Assembly: GCA_036720245.1 (NCBI GenBank)
Contig: DAIMNI010000033.1
Coordinates: forward strand, 1-22,721
DNA: 22,721 bases
Origin: JAAZMA01 sp036720245
GTDB taxonomy: Bacteria; Bacillota; Clostridia; Tissierellales; Tepidimicrobiaceae
Direction: 5' to 3'
The first letter of the stretch is position 1; each line of letters starts with the position of its first letter. Both the position numbers and the translations under genes were made by a program. A model generated the notes under the pieces. That model searched no databases, was not told the origin of the DNA, and saw only the letters and a program-made list of their open reading frames with translations. This document shows, piece by piece, positions 1-7,591 of this stretch.

Positions 1-710
1 AATATTGATTGTCATTCAATTTTAAATTCTCTTTAAATGCAAATTCTGAAACTAAGTTTTCAATTTGTCTTATAGTATTTCTATCTATAATGTCTAAAAT
101 CATATTATTTAATTTATATTCTTCATCATTTAGTATAATTCCATCCTCATTATCTAAATCATAGGCTAGAATGTCCATGACCTGATTTTGAAGATCATTT
201 TCATATAAGAGATTTAATATTAATTTTCGTNNNNNNNNNNNNNNNNNCTTTGATAGAAATCCCAAGTCCTGGCTTTCTAATTAAACTTATATTTTGCTTT
301 TTAAGAATTTCTTCAATTACATCTAAATCTGAACTAATAGTGCCTTCCGTAACATGTAATTCAGATTTAAATTTATATATCTTAACGGCTTCTTTGTTCT
401 TTAACAATTCAATTAATATAAATAATTGCCGTTCTTTTGGAGAATACTTTCTAGAAATCTTTTCTTCATCTATTAGCTCTATTAATCTATTTTTTTCCTC
501 TTCTCCACCATCAATTTCTATTCCATAGCCAGGTTTTTTTATGAATTTGAAATTATGCTTATTTAAATATTTTTCTACTTCATCCATTTGCCGAATTATA
601 GTTCTAGAACTAAGATTGAGCTCTTCGCCAATATAATTAGTAGTTATAGGTACATCACTTTCAGCAAGGATGAATAATATGTCTCTAACTCTCCCCTCTA
701 AAATTTTCAT
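1..710 (-). CDS. PRD-domain HTH transcriptional regulator (BglG/LicR/MtlR type), partial
   Basis: This is the N-terminal part of a sugar-responsive regulator. Residues about 5-60 form a first winged helix (HTH_11 type) and about 90-150 a second Mga-like helix-turn-helix, ending in a KPGLGISIK-like hairpin that precedes PRD domains in this family. The coding sequence is interrupted by the N run at 231-247. Left of the gap, bases 1-230 are fully open on the minus strand, in a frame offset by one from the upstream part, and read like a PRD start (a LLYENDLQNQVMDIL-like helix). I therefore treat them as the same gene, continuing past the left edge. The start at 710 has a GGGGAG ribosome site six bases upstream. 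Such proteins usually control phosphotransferase operons and are phosphorylated on PRD histidines; no target operon is visible here. Family call firm, substrate unknown. Confidence 0.8.
231..247. other. Assembly gap (17 N) of probably wrong length
   Basis: Seventeen undetermined bases lie inside the regulator gene. The reading frame of the flanks requires a true gap length of 3n+1 (for example 16 or 19) for the protein to stay open, so the number of N is nominal. Reading straight through gives a false stop at 201. Confidence 0.9.
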
Positions 711-863
711 ATTTATCTCCCCTAGGATAAAGATATAATTTTAGTACCTATTTTTATACTATGCTATAAGCCTTGGTTTTACAAGCCTTACTTAAGCCTA
801 CTTTGTCACAATAGATTAATGACATTATTAAACATCTATCCAAAACTGCTAAATTATGTAATT

Positions 864-892
864 TTGACTTTAGGCCATTTATATTATATATT
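864..892 (+). promoter_or_regulatory. Sigma-A type promoter of the HAD gene
   Basis: TTGACT at 864-869 and TATATT at 887-892 are separated by 17 bases. Transcription would begin near 899, giving a leader of about 30 bases before the TTG start at 929. Confidence 0.6.
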
Positions 893-928
893 TATCTGTG
901 AACATAATTTTACATGGAAGGTGATTAT

Positions 929-1570
929 TTGAAAGCAATTATTTTTGATATGGATGGGGTTATTATAGATAGTGAACCCTTGCATTTTAAATTAGAAAAG
1001 GAACTTTTAGAAGAATTAGGAGGAAAAATCACACAAGAAGAACATAGCACTTTTGTAGGAACTACAGATTATCATATGTGGAGCACTTTTAAAAAGCAAT
1101 TTGGTTTTAAACCTTCAATAGATGAAGTGATGCAGATTAAAAAGGAAAGGTTTAATAAGAATATCCATAAGATTGAACTAATAGATAATTTTTGGGATTT
1201 CTTTATAAAAGTTTATAATGAGGGCTATCCCTTAGCTTTGGCTTCCTCTAATAATAGGGAAACTGTGGATTTAATAGTAGAAAAATTTAATTTGGATAAA
1301 TATTTAAGAGTAATTATGAGTGGTGAAGATGTTAAAGAAGGGAAACCTAGTCCTGAAATATTTTTAAAATCTGCAGAGAAATTAGGGGTAATTCCTTCTG
1401 ATTGTATAGTAATAGAAGATGCTGAAAATGGAGTTTCAGCTGCAAAATCAGCAGGTATGAAATGCATAGGCCTTAAAAGATCAGATTATGGAAACCAAGA
1501 TTTAGCTAAGGCAGATTTAATAATAAAGAATTTTAATGAATTAGAATTAGGGATGCTTAAAAGTTTGTAA
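929..1570 (+). CDS. HAD-superfamily hydrolase, beta-phosphoglucomutase-like
   Basis: Soluble HAD phosphatase or phosphoglucomutase-like enzyme of about 213 residues. Motif I is DMDGVIIDSEP at the N-terminus with both aspartates. A helical cap follows, then motif II (ASSNN), the motif III lysine in EGKPSPEIF and motif IV VIEDAENGV. I chose the TTG at 929 because GGAAGGTG at 916-923 is a good ribosome site for it; the ATG at 914 overlaps that site and has none of its own. The substrate cannot be told from sequence: candidates are beta-glucose-1-phosphate or other small sugar phosphates. It is a single-gene unit between a divergent regulator and a convergent msrA. Fold certain, exact reaction open. 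Confidence 0.88.
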   Translation: MKAIIFDMDGVIIDSEPLHFKLEKELLEELGGKITQEEHSTFVGTTDYHMWSTFKKQFGFKPSIDEVMQIKKERFNKNIHKIELIDNFWDFFIKVYNEGYPLALASSNNRETVDLIVEKFNLDKYLRVIMSGEDVKEGKPSPEIFLKSAEKLGVIPSDCIVIEDAENGVSAAKSAGMKCIGLKRSDYGNQDLAKADLIIKNFNELELGMLKSL

Positions 1571-1594
1571 ATTGATTCAATGGGTATGCAGAGC

Positions 1595-1636
1595 CTACGT
1601 TCAGGATGACAGAGTATATTGTCATCCTGAACGTAG
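1595..1636. repeat. Dispersed palindromic repeat, GTCATCCTGAACG type (copy 1)
   Basis: Perfect 16-bp arms at 1595-1610 and 1621-1636 enclose a 10-base loop. It lies between the convergent HAD and msrA genes. Neither side has a T tract, so it is not a classical intrinsic terminator. TATGC at 1585-1589 and GCATA at 1651-1655 may extend the element. A related copy is at 6148-6220. Confidence 0.85.
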
Positions 1637-1660
1637 TGAAGGATCCCTTAGCATAACTAA

Positions 1661-2140
1661 CTATATTTTACCTAGGTCTATATGACAATAACCACCTGGG
1701 TTTTTCTTTAGATATTCCTGATGGTATTCCTCTCCATCATAAAATACCTTTAGTGTTTCTATTTCTGTAACTATTGGGTCTTTGTATTTTTCCTGCTGTT
1801 CGGCTTTAGATTTCTGGATTATTTCTAAATCCTTTTCATCTATGTAATAGATTCCTGTTCTATATTGACTGCCTATATCTGGCCCTTGTCTATTAATTAG
1901 TGTAGGATTGATTATTTTCCAAAATCTATTGAGCAATTCTTCTAAAGACAGAATATCTTCGTCATATTTTATATATACGGCCTCTGCATGACCTGTGATA
2001 TTAGTGCAAACTTCCTGATAAGTGGGGTTTTCTGTATGTCCATTGGCATAGCCTACTTTGGTATCTATTACTCCATTTATTCTAGAAAAATATTCTTCAA
2101 CTCCCCAAAAACATCCTCCTGCTAATACTATTTCTTTCAT
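1661..2140 (-). CDS. msrA: Peptide-methionine (S)-S-oxide reductase
   Basis: Cytoplasmic repair enzyme that reduces methionine-S-sulfoxide in proteins and free methionine, using thioredoxin. The catalytic GCFWG motif places the nucleophilic cysteine at residue 10. The family block GPDIGSQYRTGIYY is in the middle, and GYCHID near the C-terminus carries a likely resolving cysteine. At 159 residues it is full length for a stand-alone MsrA with no fused MsrB domain. AGGAGAG lies just upstream of the ATG. The gap to lepB upstream is 18 bases, so the two are very probably co-transcribed. No msrB is visible in the window. Confidence 0.96.
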   Translation of the reverse strand: MKEIVLAGGCFWGVEEYFSRINGVIDTKVGYANGHTENPTYQEVCTNITGHAEAVYIKYDEDILSLEELLNRFWKIINPTLINRQGPDIGSQYRTGIYYIDEKDLEIIQKSKAEQQEKYKDPIVTEIETLKVFYDGEEYHQEYLKKNPGGYCHIDLGKI

Positions 2141-2158
2141 AAATTATCTCTCCTATTA

Positions 2159-2710
2159 TTATAGTTTTCCCATTTTAGAAAAGGGATAAATTTTTAATAT
2201 TGCCTTTCCCTTAATGTCCTTAGTATCTACTAATCCTATTTGGCTATCTCTACTATCTAGACTATTTCCTCTATTATCTCCCATTACAAATACTTTACCC
2301 TTAGGGATTTTCTCTATAATTATATCTCCAAAGGTATCTGAACCATTTATATAATTTTCTTCTAGTTTTTCCCCATTTAAAAAGACCTCTCCATTTGTTA
2401 TTTCAATACTATCTCCTTCTACTGCTATTACCCTTTTAATTAAGCTTTTAGTCTTTCCCATTTTTAATTTAGTGATAGGATTTAATCCTTCTAAATCCCT
2501 TTCGCTGATTTCTAAATTGGTGTCTACTATTACTATATCCCCTGGCTTTATATTTTTGTTTTTAAATACAATTAGGAAATCTTCATGCTCTAAAGTAGGA
2601 TTCATAGAAGTGCCATGAACCTTTGTTCCACTTACAAAGGAAGTAATGGCAAAAGCTAAGACTAAGGCTAAAAGTATTGCTTTAATCCATTCTAGGATTT
2701 CTTTTTTCAT
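2159..2710 (-). CDS. lepB: Signal peptidase I
   Basis: Membrane-anchored serine protease that removes signal peptides from secreted proteins. One N-terminal transmembrane helix (about residues 9-27) is followed by the GTSMNPTL box with the catalytic serine at 35. The catalytic lysine lies in SLIKRVIAVEGD at about residue 92, and the GDNRGNSLDSR box is at 144-154. At 183 residues it is typical of the short Gram-positive type (SipS-like). The ribosome site is GGAGGGAT. It is the first gene of a probable lepB-msrA unit, with its own promoter upstream. Confidence 0.96.
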   Translation of the reverse strand: MKKEILEWIKAILLALVLAFAITSFVSGTKVHGTSMNPTLEHEDFLIVFKNKNIKPGDIVIVDTNLEISERDLEGLNPITKLKMGKTKSLIKRVIAVEGDSIEITNGEVFLNGEKLEENYINGSDTFGDIIIEKIPKGKVFVMGDNRGNSLDSRDSQIGLVDTKDIKGKAILKIYPFSKMGKL

Positions 2711-2747
2711 ATTAAATCCCTCCGATTATGTATATTCTCTTATATTG

Positions 2748-2775
2748 ATTATACTATTTATGCTAATTTTTTCAA
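2748..2775 (-). promoter_or_regulatory. Promoter of lepB-msrA
   Basis: Read on the minus strand: TTGAAA at 2775-2770, a 16-base spacer, and a perfect TATAAT at 2753-2748. The -35 box overlaps the T-rich tail of the upstream terminator. Confidence 0.65.
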
Positions 2776-2811
2776 TAAAAATTCCCCTAAACCTGTAAAG
2801 TCTAAGGGAAT
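2774..2811 (-). terminator. Intrinsic terminator after the DUF4153 gene
   Basis: On the minus strand a 9-bp stem (ATTCCCTTA with TAGGGGAAT, one G-T wobble) closes a 13-base loop and is followed by a T-rich tract. It starts about 9 bases after the stop of the DUF4153 gene. Confidence 0.75.
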
Positions 2812-2819
2812 AATGCAAA

Positions 2820-4568
2820 CTATTTTATCTTGATTAAAATGCTAAATTCCATGCTATTTACATTAAAATTACCTTCAGAACTTTTTCTCCCAGAGATATT
2901 ATTTATAATATACTTTATCTTTAGATTTTCATTTTCATCTACAATAATAGCATCTTCTGTATTCATCACATTTTTGTATTCATTTAAATTTCCTTTGTTT
3001 TTCTCTACGATTTTTTCGCCATAGGCTTTCATATTAGCCTCATAAATGGTATTCTCGTTTTTGCTTAATTTAAAAATCATATTTTCCATGTCATAGGTGG
3101 CTAGCATATCATGAACCATAATATTGTTTTTATATATTCTATAATTTTCTATAAAATAATCATAGCCACTTACATCTATTACACCAGTTTCATTTTCTGC
3201 GTTTAAATTAAAATAATTATCCTGATTTATATTTGCCTCTCCATAGGAAAAACCAAATACATCTTCCATATCCTGAGGCTTAAAATCCTTTGGCAGATAT
3301 TTTACATCTTCTAAGGAATGGTTTCTATTAAAATAAGCTAATACTCCGCTTATTTCTTCTCTATCTTCCTCGTTTATATCTTTAGTAGCTACTATTTTAT
3401 TATCCGCTAACATACTATTGTTTACTAAAATAGTTTTTAATCTATGATTTTGGCTTCTTTTAGATACACTAAAGCTACTTAAAGGCCCAAAGCCTGAGTT
3501 TATAACTATTATAGATAGAACTATAGGTATAATTATATTTTTTAATTTCTTGCTAAATATAAAGTAAAGCATAATTCCCAATACCCAGAGTCCAAGGACT
3601 AATGCAAAATATCTATTTTCGGTTATGCCATATTCATTAATTCTAATTCCCATAGAGATAAACATCATGATTAATATGGGAATATTGAATTTTGGAAACC
3701 AGAATTTAAATCTATTGGCTAATTTGTTTTCATCTAATATGGGGCTTATAAAGAATATTACTCCAACAGATACAGTAGAATACCATAATACTAAATTAGA
3801 AACTATCCCTTCAGGCCAATCTCTAGTTATTAGGATTTTCCCAAAATAAATATATAATATTAATGTATATACGCTAATTAGAGGAATTACTATATATAAT
3901 AATAAAACCTTTAGGCCCTTAGAATATTTATATTCTTCAAAGTCCTCATCTATTTCTGGAATTCTAGCTAGAAAATATGAAACTGCAAATACTCCTGCTA
4001 CTATTAAAAAGGTATAATAATAAATCTTTCCTGGTATATTTGCATTAAATAACTGATCTATAGTAAAAAATATAGCAAATAAGCCCATTAATAATACAAA
4101 GGAATATATTGCTGTTAAGAAGAAACTAGAGAATACCTTTATAATATAGTATTCATAATCTTCTTTCCGCTTAATCCAAGGTATATAGCTAAAGGCCAAA
4201 TACAAAAATATAGATACTACTATATATCTAACCGTATTTACCATGCTAAAATCTTTTAATAAGAATTTATAATATAGTATTAAAAACCCTGCTCCTAGTA
4301 TATAACCTAATATTTTATGAGACTTTTTAAGATTAGGCTTTTGTTCATAGATTAATTTAATACATAGAGATAGGGGAATACCCAGTGCAATTATCATTCT
4401 AATTCTTTCAAATATATTACCAGTGCTAGATATTAAGCTAAATCTTTTTTCATTTATAATTATAGATATAATAACTAAGGCAATAGATACAGCTATAGTT
4501 ACTGGAAATCTTCTAAAACTTTTTTTAATGCTATTGTAAATATTTTTAAATTTATCTGTTATCTTCAT
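2820..4568 (-). CDS. DUF4153 family polytopic membrane protein
   Basis: Large integral membrane protein of 582 residues with no established function. The N-terminal two thirds carry about ten to twelve hydrophobic segments starting with RFPVTIAVSIALVIISI. Family-like blocks include LVLWYSTVSVGVIFF and ENRYFALVLGLWVLG. The last 180 or so residues form a hydrophilic domain. I moved the start to the ATG at 4568, which has an excellent GGGAGG site; an upstream ATG at 4601 adds 11 residues but has none. It stands alone, with its own promoter and terminator. The DUF4153 assignment rests on remembered family patterns; a role in envelope biology would be a guess. Confidence 0.8.
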   Translation of the reverse strand: MKITDKFKNIYNSIKKSFRRFPVTIAVSIALVIISIIINEKRFSLISSTGNIFERIRMIIALGIPLSLCIKLIYEQKPNLKKSHKILGYILGAGFLILYYKFLLKDFSMVNTVRYIVVSIFLYLAFSYIPWIKRKEDYEYYIIKVFSSFFLTAIYSFVLLMGLFAIFFTIDQLFNANIPGKIYYYTFLIVAGVFAVSYFLARIPEIDEDFEEYKYSKGLKVLLLYIVIPLISVYTLILYIYFGKILITRDWPEGIVSNLVLWYSTVSVGVIFFISPILDENKLANRFKFWFPKFNIPILIMMFISMGIRINEYGITENRYFALVLGLWVLGIMLYFIFSKKLKNIIIPIVLSIIVINSGFGPLSSFSVSKRSQNHRLKTILVNNSMLADNKIVATKDINEEDREEISGVLAYFNRNHSLEDVKYLPKDFKPQDMEDVFGFSYGEANINQDNYFNLNAENETGVIDVSGYDYFIENYRIYKNNIMVHDMLATYDMENMIFKLSKNENTIYEANMKAYGEKIVEKNKGNLNEYKNVMNTEDAIIVDENENLKIKYIINNISGRKSSEGNFNVNSMEFSILIKIK

Positions 4569-4592
4569 ATTTAATACCTCCCTTCTTATTTC

Positions 4593-4621
4593 ATAATACA
4601 ATATGAATGCTAAATTTACAA
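4593..4621 (-). promoter_or_regulatory. Promoter of the DUF4153 gene
   Basis: Minus strand: TTGTAA at 4621-4616, a 17-base spacer, TATTAT at 4598-4593. It sits directly beside the MATE gene terminator. Confidence 0.6.
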
Positions 4622-4661
4622 TAAAAAAAAGATGTCAAAATCATTACAAATTTAACATCTT
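4621..4661 (-). terminator. Intrinsic terminator after the MATE gene
   Basis: On the minus strand AAGATGT pairs with ACATCTT across a 19-base loop and runs into a tract of eight or more T. It lies 18 bases past the MATE stop. Confidence 0.75.
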
Positions 4662-4678
4662 CCAAATAATATTTAGAT

Positions 4679-6052
4679 TTAACTTTCTACTGCAACAATT
4701 CCCTTTTGCCATTTATTGCTTTTATAAACTGTATATCCATATATACATATTAAAAGATTGCTAAAGCTCATAGAAAACCATATGCCCGTAGGTCCAAAAT
4801 TTGTAAAATGTTTAAATACCAAAACCATAGGAATTCTAATAAACCAAAGACGTCCTACTGCCATTGCCATAGAATATTTAGTATGTCCAGAACCCTCAAA
4901 AAGCCCTTGAAATATGCTAAACATACCCATTAAAGGCATGGATAGGGAATTGTACCTTAAATAAGTTATACCCTGTTTTATTACTTCCATATCGTCTTTA
5001 TTTCTAATAAAAAAGTCTATAATTCCTTCATCTTGCCAAAGTAAAAATCCCATACCTAAAAATCCAATAGTAAGTACAATTTTAGTGGATTTTTTAAAGG
5101 CTTCCATTACTCTATCAAATTGATTGGCGCCTATGTTTTGGCCAACTATAGAAGTAAGTGCTGCACCTATGCCCATTGGTGGTTGCATTAGTAGGGAAGT
5201 TACCCTATTGACCATGCCAAAGGCTGCTAAAGTAGAAGTACCATAGGAGGCAATAAAGCCATTTAATACTGTAAAGCCTAAAGCTGATCCAGATTGCCCA
5301 ATAGTACTTGGAAGCCCTACATCTACTATTCTTTTAAGCATTTTTTTATTAAATTTAAAACCTTTAAAACTTACTTTTATCATAGGAGAATAATTTTTAA
5401 GTATAAAAATCCCTGCAAATACTAATACAGATTGGGATATCACTGTGGCTATAGCTGCCCCTGCCACACCCATATCTAATGTAAATATAAATATAGGGTC
5501 TAGTACTACATTTATTATTGCAGATACACCGCTTAATATTGTAGGTGGCAATGTATTTCCCTGAGCATTCATAATGGAATTAAAATTAAAAAATAGGAAG
5601 ACAAAGGGAAATCCTAAAAAACTGATTTTTAAATATATATTGCTATATTTGGCTAAATCTCCTGTCCCACCCATCCAGCCAACTATATATGGACTTAAAA
5701 AATACCCAATCGCTGCAAAAATTAAAGAAAAAATCATAGATATAGCCATTAATTGGGCTGCATATTTATTGGCCTCTTCATATTCTGAAGCTCCTATTAA
5801 TTGAGATAGTATAGAAGTCCCTGCTACTGAGATTCCAATTCCTAATGATATAAATAAAAATATTACTGGCCACACAAAAGATGTGGCAGCAAATTGTACA
5901 GAGCCTAATTCACTAACCCACATAGCATCCGCTAAATTATATAATGTTTGAATAAAGTTATTTACCATAATTGGTATAGATAATGTAATTATTACATTAT
6001 ACATATCTCCATTTAGTATTAATTCTTTTCTGTTTTTCCTATCCATTCGCAT
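4679..6052 (-). CDS. MATE family multidrug/organic cation exporter
   Basis: Inner-membrane secondary transporter of 457 residues with about twelve hydrophobic segments. The DinF/NorM-type N-terminus reads LSIPIMVNNFIQTLYNLADAM, followed by a GIGISVAGTSILSQLIGA block. Proteins of this family exchange Na+ or H+ for drugs or metabolites; the substrate is not predictable. Two ATGs (6052 and 6046) share one GGCGGG ribosome site; 6046 has the better spacing, 6052 is the longer form. It is transcribed alone: it has its own terminator, and a strong hairpin separates it from the upstream SPFH gene. A possible -10 TATAAT lies at 6086-6081 but no good -35 is seen. Confidence 0.92.
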   Translation of the reverse strand: MRMDRKNRKELILNGDMYNVIITLSIPIMVNNFIQTLYNLADAMWVSELGSVQFAATSFVWPVIFLFISLGIGISVAGTSILSQLIGASEYEEANKYAAQLMAISMIFSLIFAAIGYFLSPYIVGWMGGTGDLAKYSNIYLKISFLGFPFVFLFFNFNSIMNAQGNTLPPTILSGVSAIINVVLDPIFIFTLDMGVAGAAIATVISQSVLVFAGIFILKNYSPMIKVSFKGFKFNKKMLKRIVDVGLPSTIGQSGSALGFTVLNGFIASYGTSTLAAFGMVNRVTSLLMQPPMGIGAALTSIVGQNIGANQFDRVMEAFKKSTKIVLTIGFLGMGFLLWQDEGIIDFFIRNKDDMEVIKQGITYLRYNSLSMPLMGMFSIFQGLFEGSGHTKYSMAMAVGRLWFIRIPMVLVFKHFTNFGPTGIWFSMSFSNLLICIYGYTVYKSNKWQKGIVAVES

Positions 6053-6140
6053 CCCGCCTTATTAATAAACTCTATAATGTATTATATCATCATTATTATA
6101 ATTAATAAAGCCTTTAGATACTCGAAATAAATATTCTTTT

Positions 6141-6220
6141 AAAAAAAGAGATTCTTCGGCCTTCGGTCTCAGAATGACAAGGCTGTTGGTACTGTCATTC
6201 TGAGCGAAGCGAAGAATCTC
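6141..6220 (-). terminator. Palindromic repeat (copy 2, GTCATTCTGAGCG type) acting as terminator
   Basis: Long imperfect hairpin: arms at 6148-6179 and 6193-6220 match in two blocks of 11 and 12 bp, separated by a bulge, around a 13-base loop. Read on the minus strand it starts six bases after the SPFH stop and ends in seven T (complement of 6141-6147), so it can end the cvfB-nfeD-SPFH transcript. Its core GTCATTCTGAGCGAAGCGAA is related to the copy at 1621-1640. Confidence 0.8.
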
Positions 6221-6225
6221 ATATT

Positions 6226-7113
6226 TTATTTATCGCCTGCTATCTCTTTTATAGAAGTAATAAGCCCTGCCATATTTTGAATTTCTGAAGGTATGATAAT
6301 TTTAGTGGATTTTCCATCTGCTACTTTGGCAAAAGTCTCTAAACTCTTTAAAGATATTACCTTATCATCTATTCCTGCATCTTTTAACATTCTAAGTCCT
6401 TCTGCTGTAGCTTCTTGTACTTTTAATATAGCTTCGGCTTCACCCTCTGCTTCCCTTATAGCAGCTTCTTTTTTAGCCTCTGCATTTAATATAGAAGCCT
6501 CTTTATTTCCTTCTGCTATTAAAATAGCCGATTTCTTTTCTCCTTCTGCTATTAGGATTTTTTCTCTTCTTTCTCTTTCAGCCTTCATTTGTTTTTCCAT
6601 GGCATCTTGGATTTCCTTTGGTGGAATAATATTTTTAAGTTCTACTCTACTAATTCTAATGCCCCATGGATCTGTGGCTTCATCTAATATAGCTCTTAAT
6701 TCCGTATTTATTACATCCCTTGAAGTTAGGGTTTCATCTAATTCCAAATCCCCTATTATATTTCTTAATGTGGTAGCTGTTAAATTTTCTATGGCCATTA
6801 ATGGATTATTAACTCCATAGGTATATAATTTAGGATCAGTAATACTATAATATACTACTGTATCTATTTGCATTGTTACATTATCCTTTGTAATAACTGG
6901 TTGTGGTGGAAAATCTGCCACCTGTTCCTTTAGACTAACCTTACAAGCTATCCTTTCTAAAAAAGGTACCTTTACATGTAATCCTACATTCCATGTGGCC
7001 TTATAAGCACCTAATCTCTCTATTACAAAAGCTGTTGCCTGTGGTACCACCCTAATATTTGATATTATTACTGCTAATACAATTACAAAAATAATTGCAA
7101 ATATCCAACCCAT
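6226..7113 (-). CDS. SPFH/Band 7 domain protein (stomatin/QmcA-like)
   Basis: Membrane-anchored scaffold protein of 295 residues. One N-terminal transmembrane helix (about residues 3-20) leads into the Band 7 domain (VPQATAFVIERLGAY, then the FPPQPVITKDNV block). A charged EKQMKAERERREK region opens a long alanine/glutamate-rich coiled coil at about 165-235. Members form oligomeric rings in membrane microdomains and are usually paired with an NfeD-type protein, as here: its ATG overlaps the nfeD stop by one base, so translation is coupled. The bacterial paralogue name (QmcA or paraslipin) is less certain than the domain. Confidence 0.93.
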   Translation of the reverse strand: MGWIFAIIFVIVLAVIISNIRVVPQATAFVIERLGAYKATWNVGLHVKVPFLERIACKVSLKEQVADFPPQPVITKDNVTMQIDTVVYYSITDPKLYTYGVNNPLMAIENLTATTLRNIIGDLELDETLTSRDVINTELRAILDEATDPWGIRISRVELKNIIPPKEIQDAMEKQMKAERERREKILIAEGEKKSAILIAEGNKEASILNAEAKKEAAIREAEGEAEAILKVQEATAEGLRMLKDAGIDDKVISLKSLETFAKVADGKSTKIIIPSEIQNMAGLITSIKEIAGDK

Positions 7114-7541
7114 TATGCATGCCCCCTTTCTTTTTCTACAACTAATAATTTTGCACCTTCAATATCTATAACTTCCACCAAGGTGCCTTCCTTAAGAGTT
7201 AATCCATCTTGGGATTTTCCAGTCCAAATTTGTCCGTTTATTTTAACTTGGCCTAGGGTTAAGGAATTTATTTCTTTTACTACTTCACCAGTTCCTCCTA
7301 TTAATCTATCTGTGTTGGTTTTAACCTTTTCTGATTTAACAGATTTCATTAAAACTGGTCTAAATATTAGAAAAGTCAATACAGAAGTAATAATAAATCC
7401 AATTATCTGTCCTATTAGTGAAATTCCTAAATATTCCAATAATATTCCCATTAATGCGCCTGCTGAAAACCATATACTTACTAATGATAGTGTTGACATT
7501 TCAATAATGAGTGTAATTATAAATATTATTGCCCAGTATAT
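7113..7541 (-). CDS. NfeD-like membrane protein, apparent AUA start
   Basis: Partner of the SPFH protein: N-terminal membrane helices followed by a C-terminal OB-fold (about the last 60 residues, GGTGEVVKEI to KLLVVEKE). The first in-frame ATG is at 7499, but it has no ribosome site and would remove most of the first membrane helix. The frame is open upstream to a stop at 7559-7557, and the extra residues (YWAIIFIITLIIE) are exactly what NfeD proteins begin with. The only Shine-Dalgarno-like sequence, AAAGGGGG, lies 8 bases before an ATA codon at 7541-7539. No ATG, GTG or TTG exists between the stop and 7499. I place the start at ATA 7541 (about 142 residues). A base error in the assembly is the alternative. 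Confidence 0.8.
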   Translation of the reverse strand: MYWAIIFIITLIIEMSTLSLVSIWFSAGALMGILLEYLGISLIGQIIGFIITSVLTFLIFRPVLMKSVKSEKVKTNTDRLIGGTGEVVKEINSLTLGQVKINGQIWTGKSQDGLTLKEGTLVEVIDIEGAKLLVVEKERGHA

Positions 7542-7563
7542 AAATATCGCCCCCTTTGTTTAA

Positions 7564-7591
7564 TTGACAATGAACAATGGACAATTGACAA
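7564..7591. repeat. Four-unit 7-bp tandem repeat before nfeD
   Basis: Four heptads in a row: TTGACAA, TGAACAA, TGGACAA, TTGACAA. The array ends exactly at the stop codon of cvfB (7592) and fills most of the gap to nfeD. Similar TTGACAATGAACAATG strings are, to my knowledge, scattered in other bacterial genomes. Confidence 0.8.

Noticed and set aside
6293..6820. A 175-codon open frame on the plus strand opposite the SPFH gene.
   Set aside because: It is the antisense shadow of the alanine/glutamate-rich coiled coil; no ribosome site and a serine/alanine-rich nonsense product.
7183..7563. A 126-codon open frame on the plus strand across nfeD.
   Set aside because: Antisense to a well-supported NfeD coding sequence, with no recognisable domain.
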